From NCBI RefSeq assembly GCF_013201895.1, contig NZ_CP053841.1:868001-932000 (forward strand): a stretch of DNA of 64,000 nucleotides, given 5' to 3'. Position 1 is the first letter of the stretch. Each line of letters opens with the position of its first letter. The notes below the pieces were generated by a model. That model was not told the origin of the DNA. It saw nothing but the letters and a program-made list of their open reading frames with translations, and searched no databases. The position numbers and the translations under genes were made by a program. Source of the DNA: Campylobacter blaseri. Lineage in GTDB: Bacteria; Campylobacterota; Campylobacteria; Campylobacterales; Campylobacteraceae. Positions 7,143 through 13,495 of this stretch are shown here, piece by piece.

Positions 7143-7555
7143 GCAAGCCAAGAACTATTCATAAAGAAGCTTGCAAGCTCGTAACATTTGCCTTAAAAGA
7201 TAGTATGTGTGGGCAGTGGATACGGGCTATTAGGGTAAGAGATGAAGTTTTGATTATAGGCTTTGAAAATATGGCCGCAAAAGAGGAATTCGACAACAAT
7301 AAAGAGTATTTTTTAAGGAAAATGAGGGCGTATTATAGTGATAATTTAGTTTATTTAAAAAGTATAGGACTGCTTTTTAGACAAGTTAAATCAGTTTGCG
7401 ACTGGAAGTTGCCAAGAGACGAGAAGCAGTGGCTAAACCAGTATGAAGAAAAAGCTAAAGGTACTTTTGAAAATAGATTTAAAAATCCAGAATTAAGGGC
7501 TATTTTTGAGGATATTAGAGAGGCTATTAAAAAAAGAGGTAAAGATGAACGATAG
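7139..7555 (+). CDS. Early phage protein, possibly DciA/DUF721-like
   Basis: The TTG start at 7139 overlaps the upstream stop (TTGA). The 138-residue protein has an N-terminal helical part, then IRAIRVRDEVLIIGFENMAA and a helix EFDNNKEYFLRKMRAYY, which recalls the KH-like fold of DciA/DUF721 helicase loaders, then a charged C-terminal tail rich in Glu/Lys. The resemblance is by pattern only. It sits in the replication/early block between Gam and gp16. Confidence 0.45.
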   Translation: MSKPRTIHKEACKLVTFALKDSMCGQWIRAIRVRDEVLIIGFENMAAKEEFDNNKEYFLRKMRAYYSDNLVYLKSIGLLFRQVKSVCDWKLPRDEKQWLNQYEEKAKGTFENRFKNPELRAIFEDIREAIKKRGKDER

Positions 7556-7871
7556 AATTTATATAGCAGGTGCTATATCAAACAATCCACATTTTAAAGA
7601 GGAATTTGCACTAGCGCAAAGGTATCTTTTAAACAAGGGTTATGTGGTTTTAAACCCAGCTATTTTACCAAAAGGGCTTAGCCAAGAGGAGTATATGAGG
7701 ATATGTATACCAATGCTTAACATTGCTGATACGGTTTATTTTTTAAAAGGTTGGAAAAAAAGCACAGGTGCAAAAATAGAACATGCTTTGGCTCTTCAAG
7801 CAGGTAAAAGAGTGCTTTATCAAGAAGAGGATTTAAGACTTTATGTAAGGGGCTGGGTATGGAAGAGTTGA
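7545..7871 (+). CDS. DUF4406 nucleoside deoxyribosyltransferase-like protein
   Basis: The start is ATG 7545 (after AAGAGGTAAAG), overlapping the upstream gene by 11 bases, giving 108 residues. IYIAGAISNNPHFKEEF, the GYVVLNPAILP block, MLNIADTVYFLKGWKKSTGAKIEHALALQAGK are the conserved DUF4406 motifs (Y-I-A-G, N-P, W-x-x-S-x-G-A-x-x-E-x-x-x-A) of the deoxyribosyltransferase superfamily. The catalytic-type Glu lies in IEHALA. The substrate is unknown; phage members probably adjust nucleotide or NAD pools. Confidence 0.85.
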   Translation: MNDRIYIAGAISNNPHFKEEFALAQRYLLNKGYVVLNPAILPKGLSQEEYMRICIPMLNIADTVYFLKGWKKSTGAKIEHALALQAGKRVLYQEEDLRLYVRGWVWKS

Positions 7872-8008
7872 TTAATGAAATGCATGAAAATATAGAGCTT
7901 ATAGAGCATGAGTTAGCTAAAATGGCAGAGATTTTAGATAGGCTTGATGATATAGAGTTAGCAGAAGAGCTTGAAGATCAAATTTTAGCTATAAAAGAGC
8001 TATTATGA
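7859..8008 (+). CDS. 49-residue acidic helical protein
   Basis: ATG 7859 overlaps the end of the DUF4406 gene, and its stop overlaps the gp16 start (ATGA 8005-8008). The protein (MEELINEMHENIELIEHE...) is almost entirely Glu/Leu/Ile-rich and predicted as one coiled coil. Coupling on both sides supports that it is translated. No function is recognised. Confidence 0.6.
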   Translation: MEELINEMHENIELIEHELAKMAEILDRLDDIELAEELEDQILAIKELL

Positions 8009-8460
8009 CACCAAAACAAAATGAACTTAAAAAACACTATATAAAACTAGTTCATACACTTAAAAAAGATTTTTTTATAGATGATGATGCAAGATATATG
8101 TACATGCAAGCTAAATTTAACAAAGATAGCTTAACAAAACTAAGCATTGATGAGCTTAGAGTTATGCTTGAAGATATGGGCTATAAGCCTTATAAAAAGG
8201 GTAAAATTCCAAAGCAAAAAGCTAAAAATGAAGAGCAAAAAGCTACTCAAAAACAGCTCGATACAATTGTTGGTATTTGGAACACGATAGCTAGAAACAA
8301 AACAAAACTAGCACTTGGGCTTTTTTGTGAGAGAATAACAGGATATTTAATGATAAATATCTCAAGCCTTAGCAAAAAAGAGGCAAGTAAGGTTATAATT
8401 GCTTTAAAAAAAATGCAAAAAGAGTATTTTAATGGTAAAATAAAAAAAGAAAATCCCTAA
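8005..8460 (+). CDS. Mu gp16/GemA-like regulatory protein
   Basis: The 151-residue protein starts MTPKQNELKKHYIKLVHTLKKD and contains MQAKFNKDSLTKLSIDELRVML and a C-terminal QLDTIVGIWNTIARNKTK segment, which are the conserved blocks of the GemA/gp16 family (DUF1018). In Mu, GemA modulates host gene expression and gyrase-related functions. It lies just upstream of the Mor-like activator, as in other Mu-like phages. Confidence 0.85.
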   Translation: MTPKQNELKKHYIKLVHTLKKDFFIDDDARYMYMQAKFNKDSLTKLSIDELRVMLEDMGYKPYKKGKIPKQKAKNEEQKATQKQLDTIVGIWNTIARNKTKLALGLFCERITGYLMINISSLSKKEASKVIIALKKMQKEYFNGKIKKENP

Positions 8461-8469
8461 AGGAAGGCA

Positions 8470-8733
8470 ATGTATATAACTAGTGAAGATATATTTAATG
8501 AGTTTTTAAAATTTTGTAAAAAAGCCGATAAAAAAGCTGTCTTAAAAGAATATGGCGGATCAAATATATACATTCCTAGTTACAAAAACAGCTTAAGAGA
8601 TGAAGATATTTTAAAAGAGTATGAAGAGCTTGTTGCAAGTGGGTTTAAAAAGACTTTGGCAGTTAAAAAAATTGCTAGAAAATATGAGCTAACAAATGCT
8701 AGCGTGTATAGGATAGTAAAGCCCCATAAATAG
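8470..8733 (+). CDS. Mor-family middle/late transcription activator
   Basis: The 87-residue protein has the dimerisation half (EDIFNEFLKFCKKADKKAVLKEYGG), the beta-strand loop GGSNIYIPSYKN typical of Mor/C, and a C-terminal HTH (KKIARKYELTNASVYRIVKPHK). In Mu, Mor and C activate middle and late promoters by binding dyads upstream of -10 regions with poor -35 elements. It probably acts on the divergent control region at 20671-20847. Confidence 0.85.
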   Translation: MYITSEDIFNEFLKFCKKADKKAVLKEYGGSNIYIPSYKNSLRDEDILKEYEELVASGFKKTLAVKKIARKYELTNASVYRIVKPHK

Positions 8734-8796
8734 GAGCTTTATAAAGCATATTTAAAGCTAAATTTTGCTAAAATAATATAACAAAAAAGGGATAAA

Positions 8797-9237
8797 ATGA
8801 GTGAAAATAACATAGAAAAATTTGACATTTTAACAGGTAGAGTTTTAGCCAAGCTTTATGCAAATTTTCCTGTGCCTGTTATGCTTAACTCAGATGAGTT
8901 TGGTATAAAAGATGAAGTTGAAGCTTTTTTATCAAGCGAAACTGCGACCTCAAATAAAGAAAAAAACGATGAAGCTATATTTTTTAGCTCCACTATTAAA
9001 TGGCTGCTTAAAAATGAACTAATAGACGCTAAACAAAACGGAAGTGCTAACTTTTATGATGTTTGTCTTACCTTTAAGGGCTTAAGGCTACTTAAAAAAG
9101 TGCCAAAAAGTATAGATGAGCAAGGTAAAAATATAGGCGAATACCTAAAAAGTGGTGTTAAAAGTGCAAATAATGAACTTTTAAAATTAGTTGTAAATAG
9201 TTTATATAGCTACGGTGTAGATATAATAAAGGACTAA
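8797..9237 (+). CDS. Hypothetical phage protein, winged-helix-like
   Basis: The 146-residue protein follows AAAAAAGGGATAAA and starts MSENNIEKFDILTGRVLAKL. The middle (FFSSTIKWLLKNELIDAKQNGS..YDVCLTFKGLRLLKKVP) has the pattern of a winged-helix domain, and the C-terminal region is an amphipathic helix. It begins a new small cluster after a 63-base gap. No specific family is recognised. Confidence 0.55.
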   Translation: MSENNIEKFDILTGRVLAKLYANFPVPVMLNSDEFGIKDEVEAFLSSETATSNKEKNDEAIFFSSTIKWLLKNELIDAKQNGSANFYDVCLTFKGLRLLKKVPKSIDEQGKNIGEYLKSGVKSANNELLKLVVNSLYSYGVDIIKD

Positions 9238-9238
9238 A

Positions 9239-9424
9239 ATGGAAAAAGAAAATTTATTAATTCTAAAAGAAATTGATAAAAAAATAAGCCTACTTAAAAA
9301 AAGACTTTTTAGTGGAAATGTTCTTATAGATGATGAAGCCTTAACTCTTTTAAAGTATCTAAAAATACAAGTTGATGAGATAAATGCCGTAGGTAGTTTG
9401 TTAGGTAAAAAATATGGAAAGTAA
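9239..9424 (+). CDS. 61-residue coiled-coil phage protein
   Basis: It starts two bases after the previous stop and overlaps the next gene by 11 bases. The protein (MEKENLLILKEIDKKISLLK...) is helical, charged, with heptad-like leucines; no catalytic motif. Its partner is unknown. Confidence 0.55.
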   Translation: MEKENLLILKEIDKKISLLKKRLFSGNVLIDDEALTLLKYLKIQVDEINAVGSLLGKKYGK

Positions 9425-9962
9425 AGATAAACTTATAGCCATTATTGTAATTAGTGCAATTGTAGGCAGTGTGTATTCTTATAGTCAATTTTTAACACAC
9501 GATGAAAATATCCAAAAGATAAAAACTCAAAATGAAAATGCAAAAATCATAGCAGACCTAGCAAAAAATAAAGAATTACAAAATGCGTGTAACGCCCCTA
9601 AATCTACAACACTAAAAACACTAAAAGATGATGAAAGTGTTAGTTTTTCTAATGGTGGCAATTCTTTAACAAAAAATGATTTAAAAAACTATGACTTTAA
9701 AGAGATAGAAGACACAACACAAACAGAAGACAAAGAGGGAGCTTTTAGCATACTTGGTTATGAAAAAACAAACGACGGAAGAAAGAAATTCAAAATTATA
9801 TTAGACAATAAAAATCAGTGGGCTAATGCAGATATCATAGATGTAAGAGCTAGAATGGCACTTGCTAAAGCTAGTATAGAAGAAAGAGAAGTAAGCCTAA
9901 AATTAAGAGTTGTTAAAGAGTATAACAAGATAAAAGAAGTAGTTATACTAAGCGTAGAATAA
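9414..9962 (+). CDS. Membrane-anchored phage protein of unknown function
   Basis: The 182-residue protein has an N-terminal membrane anchor (KLIAIIVISAIVGSVYSY, about residues 6-23), a coiled-coil stretch, an acidic linker (residues about 70-105) and a C-terminal beta-rich region. A periplasmic body is predicted. It is coupled to the upstream gene. I do not recognise it; exclusion of superinfecting phage is one possibility for a lysogeny-region membrane protein, but nothing in the sequence proves this. Confidence 0.55.
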   Translation: MESKDKLIAIIVISAIVGSVYSYSQFLTHDENIQKIKTQNENAKIIADLAKNKELQNACNAPKSTTLKTLKDDESVSFSNGGNSLTKNDLKNYDFKEIEDTTQTEDKEGAFSILGYEKTNDGRKKFKIILDNKNQWANADIIDVRARMALAKASIEEREVSLKLRVVKEYNKIKEVVILSVE

Positions 9963-9970
9963 GGGATAAA

Positions 9971-10204
9971 ATGGAAAAAGAAAATTTAATAAAACAAACT
10001 TGTAAAGAACTTGGCTTAACTTATAAGCAGTTAGCAGATGCAATTGGATATGGAGAAGGTGCTATTAAAAATTCAGCTTCAACTGGGAATATTAGCGAAA
10101 CAATGCAATATGCTATTAAAATGTATAAACGCATTTTAGAGCTTGAAACAGAATTAAACAAAGCAAATAAAATTAAAGAAAATTTAAGAGAGTGGCTTAA
10201 ATAA
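9971..10204 (+). CDS. Small HTH protein (77 aa)
   Basis: The start MEKENLIKQTCKELGLTYKQLADAIGYGEGAIKNSAS carries an XRE-like helix-turn-helix (about residues 6-35), followed by a coiled-coil tail (YKRILELETELNKANKIKEN) that would dimerise it. It ends the small cluster upstream of a strong promoter at 10275, and could regulate it. The DNA target is unknown. Confidence 0.65.
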   Translation: MEKENLIKQTCKELGLTYKQLADAIGYGEGAIKNSASTGNISETMQYAIKMYKRILELETELNKANKIKENLREWLK

Positions 10205-10274
10205 CCATTCTTTTAAATAAGTCATTATAACTTACTACAAACTATAAAAAGCCTCATTTATTTTAACTAAAATC

Positions 10275-10303
10275 TTGACAAATATTAATTAATATTGTAT
10301 AAT
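10275..10303 (+). promoter_or_regulatory. Perfect-consensus sigma70 promoter
   Basis: TTGACA (10275-10280), a spacer of exactly 17 bases and TATAAT (10298-10303) give a full consensus match, rare in this genome. Transcription would begin near 10310 and run through a structured small-peptide gene. Confidence 0.9.
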
Positions 10304-10309
10304 TCTTGT

Positions 10310-10480
10310 ATCAAAGGTAATTAAAGATTACTTTTGAAATAAAAACAAGGAGTATCAAATGCTAAAGTTCTTGCAAGTATTAGCATTAGTTTTACAAATC
10401 CTTTACTGGATTTTAAGACTTTTTGGGGTTATTTAAACCCCACCCCGCAAGGGGGCTAATAAATTTTAGCTGATACTCCT
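10310..10480 (+). ncRNA. Highly structured small mRNA/RNA with sequestered ribosome site
   Basis: From the promoter the predicted RNA folds as a series of stems: CAAAGGTAAT/ATTACTTTTG at its 5' end, GGGGTT-ATTT-AACCCC, CCCC-GCAA-GGGG (a GNRA tetraloop) and GCTAA/TTAGC. The ribosome site AGGAGTATCA (10348-10357) is exactly complementary to TGATACTCCT (10471-10480), a 10-bp long-range pair closing the RNA. Such 5'-3' locking of a small hydrophobic peptide message is typical of type I toxin mRNAs, including AapA-type messages in Helicobacter and Campylobacter. Folding is read by eye. Confidence 0.55.
10359..10436 (+). CDS. 25-residue hydrophobic peptide, type I toxin-like
   Basis: The ATG at 10359 lies two bases after the AGGAGTATCA block. 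The peptide MLKFLQVLALVLQILYWILR-LFGVI is a single hydrophobic, weakly cationic helix, the usual form of type I toxins. Its ribosome site is held in a 10-bp duplex with the 3' part of its transcript, and an extended -10 (TGCTATAAT) on the opposite strand at 10486-10494 could start an antisense RNA across it. It could alternatively be a small holin-like or leader peptide. Confidence 0.5.
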   Translation: MLKFLQVLALVLQILYWILRLFGVI

Positions 10481-10485
10481 ATGAA

Positions 10486-10494
10486 ATTATAGCA
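10486..10494 (-). promoter_or_regulatory. Possible antisense promoter (extended -10)
   Basis: On the minus strand TGCTATAAT would start RNA near 10479, at the 3' complement of the toxin-like ribosome site, and read back through the peptide gene. There is no clear -35, which is common in Campylobacter promoters. It may be chance AT-rich sequence. Confidence 0.3.
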
Positions 10495-10507
10495 TAAAGG
10501 ATTTAAA

Positions 10508-10591
10508 ATGGTATTAGATATTGTAATGAGTTTGGTTTTTATACTAACTTGTGTTTGGATATATAAAACTAATAAAAGGAGTAAAAAATGA
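10508..10591 (+). CDS. 27-residue membrane peptide upstream of Rha
   Basis: The ATG at 10508 opens MVLDIVMSLVFILTCVWIYK plus a basic tail, a single membrane helix, ending in TGA that overlaps the Rha start (ATGA 10588-10591). The ribosome site is weak (AAAGGATTTAAA). It may act mainly in translational coupling or be a second small membrane protein next to the toxin-like peptide. Confidence 0.45.
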   Translation: MVLDIVMSLVFILTCVWIYKTNKRSKK

Positions 10592-11280
10592 GTAGCTTTG
10601 TGATAAACAATCAGCAGGTAAGTTTTGAAGTGGTGGGCGAGCAAACCTACACCACTTCATTAGATGTCGCCAATGTATTTAATAAACGACATAGTGATAT
10701 TTTAGCACAAATTCGTGAATTACCAAAGGATGATTTTAACGAGCGGAATTTTCCGTTGGTTAAATATCAAGACCAAAAGGGTGAATTTAGACCTTGCTAT
10801 CAACTTACCCGTGATGGCTTTTCGCTTTTAGTTATGGGTTTTACAGGAGAGAGAGCTTATAGGTGGAAGATAGAGTTTATCAAAGCTTTTAATATGATGG
10901 AGAGTATGCTAAGAAAAGAGCGACCGCATCTTGATAATTTAATTAACAGCTTAGCAGAGGTAAACAAAAAGCTTGAGGGTTATAAAAACGAAGCAAATGA
11001 GTTTAAGACAAAATACTATAAAAACTTAGAGCTTACAAACTCACTTTTACTTGAAAAGGTTGAGAGTAAGAGATTAAAAACATTTGAGGATTTAAAGGTA
11101 AAAGGAAAAGGTGTTAAATTTAGCAAAGATGAGTTAAACAAAGCCATTAACCTTTATAAACAGGGTTTAAACTATGCACAAATAGCAAGGAAGCTTAGCA
11201 GAAGTTCTTGGACTATAGCAAGACATTTAAGATATAGTGGTGTGGTTAGAAGTTATGATTTGTTTGGAGGTGAGTTATGA
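10588..11280 (+). CDS. Rha-family phage regulatory protein
   Basis: The 230-residue protein has the N-terminal Rha domain (about residues 15-110: TSLDVANVFNKRHSDILAQIREL ... CYQLTRDGFSLLVMGFTGERAYRWKIEFIKAFN), a coiled coil, and a C-terminal HTH (NLYKQGLNYAQIARKLSRSSWTIARHLRYSG). Rha proteins are phage regulators; in P22-like phages rha interferes with growth in hosts lacking IHF. It has a strong AAAGGAG ribosome site and overlaps the next gene by ATGA. Confidence 0.9.
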   Translation: MSSFVINNQQVSFEVVGEQTYTTSLDVANVFNKRHSDILAQIRELPKDDFNERNFPLVKYQDQKGEFRPCYQLTRDGFSLLVMGFTGERAYRWKIEFIKAFNMMESMLRKERPHLDNLINSLAEVNKKLEGYKNEANEFKTKYYKNLELTNSLLLEKVESKRLKTFEDLKVKGKGVKFSKDELNKAINLYKQGLNYAQIARKLSRSSWTIARHLRYSGVVRSYDLFGGEL

Positions 11281-11471
11281 GTGTGGATTTTGATAAAATG
11301 GTAAAGCTAGAAGAGACTAAGGACTTTTTAGATGGCGCTACAGCTTTGCTTTATAGTATGGCTATATATGCAAAAGATGGTGACAATGATAGAATCGTCA
11401 GCGGGTTACTTTTTTTAGGTGATGGCTTTTCTTCTATGGTAGAAGAATTAGAGGAACTTTTAAAGGACTAA
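11277..11471 (+). CDS. Hypothetical phage protein (64 aa)
   Basis: It is coupled to Rha through an ATGA overlap. The protein is acidic and helical (MSVDFDKMVKLEETKDFLDGATALLYSMAIYAKDGDN...), resembling small DUF3077-like or toxin-antitoxin-accessory proteins only loosely. It is the last rightward gene before the convergent head operon. Confidence 0.5.
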   Translation: MSVDFDKMVKLEETKDFLDGATALLYSMAIYAKDGDNDRIVSGLLFLGDGFSSMVEELEELLKD

Positions 11472-11502
11472 TTAGCCTTTGTTATTTGGAGTTTGTCCAT
11501 TC

Positions 11503-11615
11503 CGTCATTCTGAGGCTTTAGCCTTAGAATCTCCCCTTGTTAGCAATGTTTGTTTACAATCTTGATGAGATCCTTCGCTTCGCTCAGGATGACTGGGTAA
11601 AAGGCTCAGGATGAC
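11503..11615. repeat. Dispersed GTCATTCTGAG...GAATCTC repeats, convergent gap
   Basis: Between the convergent Rha block and head operon lie GTCATTCTGAGG...TTAGAATCTC (11503-11532), an inverse copy reading GTCATCCTGAGCGAAGCGAA on the minus strand (11567-11593) and a partial copy (11605-11615). This is a repeat type seen in many bacterial genomes; related degenerate copies lie in the host part at 55006-55232. The inverted pair could form a hairpin that terminates both converging operons. Confidence 0.6.
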
Positions 11616-12103
11616 TAGGCTAAAATATCTTTTATATAGTTAATGCAGTCTTTTTTTATCTCATCTTTTAACTCTTTTTTTAAAAATCCTTTTTTACTAA
11701 TTGGTAAAAATGGTCTTGCTGGTATGGTTGTGTTTTTGCCACGACCAGCTTTGTTTGTGCCAAATTGATGAACTAAACCATAAACATAGCCTTTGCTTTT
11801 TGAGACATTAAAAACTCTAACACTTGTATTAGTTGTTTTTATCTCCCATTTATCAGCTAAATCTCCGCTTTTTCTTAATACATTTGAACTATAGCCTTTT
11901 TTAGCTTTATACTTTTTAGTGCTATCTTTTAGAGCTTTCCACTTTTTACCAAATGGTGAACTTTGTTTTTCAAAACTATCCTCTATTTCATTTCTTAAAA
12001 TTTCACCAGTATCTGCTAAAAATGGTTCAATGTCTCCACCTAAATGGCTTAATTTATGTAGTTTGTCTTGAACCTCTTTAAGTCCTTTTACTTTTATAGA
12101 CAT
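11615..12103 (-). CDS. Phage virion morphogenesis protein (Mu gpG-like)
   Basis: ATG at 12103 (MSIKVKGLKEVQDKLHKL) with AAAGGAG ribosome site gives 162 residues; a longer frame to 12229 runs through the tRNA-like RNA and is rejected. The sequence contains FEKQSSPFGKKWKALKDSTKKYKAKKG and NKAGRGKNTTIPARPFLPISKKG, conserved in the Mu gpG / P2 gpS tail-completion family (virion morphogenesis, PF05069-like). It is the last gene of the leftward head operon. Confidence 0.9.
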   Translation of the reverse strand: MSIKVKGLKEVQDKLHKLSHLGGDIEPFLADTGEILRNEIEDSFEKQSSPFGKKWKALKDSTKKYKAKKGYSSNVLRKSGDLADKWEIKTTNTSVRVFNVSKSKGYVYGLVHQFGTNKAGRGKNTTIPARPFLPISKKGFLKKELKDEIKKDCINYIKDILA

Positions 12104-12114
12104 CTTAGCTCCTT

Positions 12115-12143
12115 TTGACAAATTATGTGTTATTTGGTATAAT
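12115..12143 (+). promoter_or_regulatory. Perfect-consensus sigma70 promoter for the tRNA-like RNA
   Basis: TTGACA (12115-12120), 17 bases, TATAAT (12138-12143). It reads rightward, against the surrounding head genes, and its -35 overlaps the ribosome site of the gpG-like gene. The predicted start is near 12150, four bases before the tRNA-like sequence. Confidence 0.85.
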
Positions 12144-12153
12144 ATGGGTAAAT

Positions 12154-12237
12154 GGCTAACGATCAATCTAAATAGTAGGATTTCATAAGCTGTAAAAAGC
12201 CACATGAGTGTTGTGGGTGCAACTCCCACCGTTAGCT
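12154..12237 (+). ncRNA. tRNA-like small RNA
   Basis: The ends pair like an acceptor stem: GCTAACG (12155-12161) with CGTTAGC (12230-12236). Directly before the 3' strand is a 5-bp arm GTGGG-TGCAACT-CCCAC (12213-12229) whose 7-base loop matches the T-loop pattern except at one position. AATC/GATT (12165-12168, 12179-12182) forms a D-arm-like hairpin. The central arm (TCAT/ATGA plus GCT/AGC) is not a normal 5-bp/7-base anticodon arm, and CCA is not encoded. So it is tRNA-like, possibly a degenerate or unusual tRNA or a processed regulatory RNA. Confidence 0.6.
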
Positions 12238-13495
12238 ATTTAATCTTTATAATATCTTTTTTCTTTATTACTTTTTCTATATCTTCTTTATCGGCTTTAT
12301 CTAATGTAATAACATAGTTTTTCATCTTAAACTTTTTATGAAATTTGCTTATTTCAATCGGTATTAAATTTAGCTTTGTTTTATCTTTTTTATCTTCAAA
12401 AATAAATACTATATTTTTATGTTTATCTCTTAAATCCACATATGCTCTATTTTCATCATTTAAAACATCTACTATTTCCTTCATCTCTTCAACTCTAAAA
12501 GCATGGTTATATGCCTCTTTTCTTTGTGGTCTAGCGTGTGAGAGTTCTTTTTTGGTTAGTATCATTCCACCACTTTTAACCTCTTTGTTTAGTAGCTTAC
12601 TTGCTGTCTCACTTATAAATTTAGATAAAAGCCCAACTTGAACTACATTAAGTGGTGTTTTTTGGTTGTTTTTTACTATAACTTCATCAACCATATCATT
12701 AAGTCCTTTTTTCCAAACATACAAATCTCTTTGTTTTGTGAAATTTCCTAAGTCTTTTAAGATAGCATTTACTTCTTTACTAGTTAGCTTTGTATTTAGC
12801 TTAAATCTATCTTTTTTCTTGGCTAAAATTTCATCTAATTTATCTGTTTTTCCTGGATTGTAAGCAAAGTCAATATCTGCTATACCATTTATACCATTGC
12901 TATTTTCTCTTACCTTTAAACCTCTTCTTTTAGCTTCACTTAAAGTTATAGCCTCCACTTGACATCTACAATTCCACCCATTTGGTGGATAATTTGTATC
13001 CCAAAAAGGATCCGTTTTTGGCAAGACTAGATTATGCATACCTCTATGCTTTGCTCTTGTTAGATTGTCCATAACTGCTGTGTATCTAAAATGAGTTGCA
13101 CTGCTTAGCATTTGCCCTGTATATCTACTTTTAGCATAGATTGTTCTCATATTTGTATTATAGATAGTTTTAAGTCTACGAGAGCCTACATATATCTCTT
13201 TTTTTTCGCCTGTTTCTCTTTTTACAACTTTTGTTTTACCAAACCAGCCTTTTTTCTTTAAAGTTGGTGTGATTTGTTTTTTCCAATCTTCAAAATTTAC
13301 GCCATTTTTGTAAGCATTTTCAAGTGAGGTTTTAACATCATTTAGTAAATCAATATCACTCATCTTAGCTATTGTAAATACCCTGTTATGAGTTTCATGC
13401 ATTATCTCATCATAATCAAAGTGCAGCTGGGGCTTTTTTTCTTTTATGTATTTATAAGTGTCACTAGTTTTGCTAAAAAAAGAGTTATATATCAT
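12236..13495 (-). CDS. MuF-like head morphogenesis protein with extra C-terminal domain
   Basis: The 419-residue protein has a Mu gpF / SPP1 gp7 domain in the first half: YNTNMRTIYAKSRYTGQ, FRYTAVMDNLTRAKHRGMHN, and PPNGWNCRCQVEAITLSEAK (about residues 110-190), which is the family's diagnostic Cys-containing block. Residues about 280-419 form a separate domain (KKELSHARPQRKEAYNHAFRVEEMKEIVDVLND ... VFIFEDKKDKTKLNLIPIEI) of the PBECR type, a phage-borne Barnase/EndoU/ColicinE5-RelE-like nuclease group fused to MuF proteins. It would be carried in the capsid. Its stop overlaps the tRNA-like RNA by two bases. Confidence 0.85.
   Translation of the reverse strand: MIYNSFFSKTSDTYKYIKEKKPQLHFDYDEIMHETHNRVFTIAKMSDIDLLNDVKTSLENAYKNGVNFEDWKKQITPTLKKKGWFGKTKVVKRETGEKKEIYVGSRRLKTIYNTNMRTIYAKSRYTGQMLSSATHFRYTAVMDNLTRAKHRGMHNLVLPKTDPFWDTNYPPNGWNCRCQVEAITLSEAKRRGLKVRENSNGINGIADIDFAYNPGKTDKLDEILAKKKDRFKLNTKLTSKEVNAILKDLGNFTKQRDLYVWKKGLNDMVDEVIVKNNQKTPLNVVQVGLLSKFISETASKLLNKEVKSGGMILTKKELSHARPQRKEAYNHAFRVEEMKEIVDVLNDENRAYVDLRDKHKNIVFIFEDKKDKTKLNLIPIEISKFHKKFKMKNYVITLDKADKEDIEKVIKKKDIIKIK

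Noticed and set aside
12104-12229. N-terminal extension of the gpG-like protein
   Set aside because: The extension reads antisense through the tRNA-like RNA and promoter; ATG 12103 has a good ribosome site and matches the family start.
12154-12237. An ordinary tRNA gene
   Set aside because: There is no 5-bp anticodon stem with a 7-base loop and position 8 is not T; only tRNA-like is supported.
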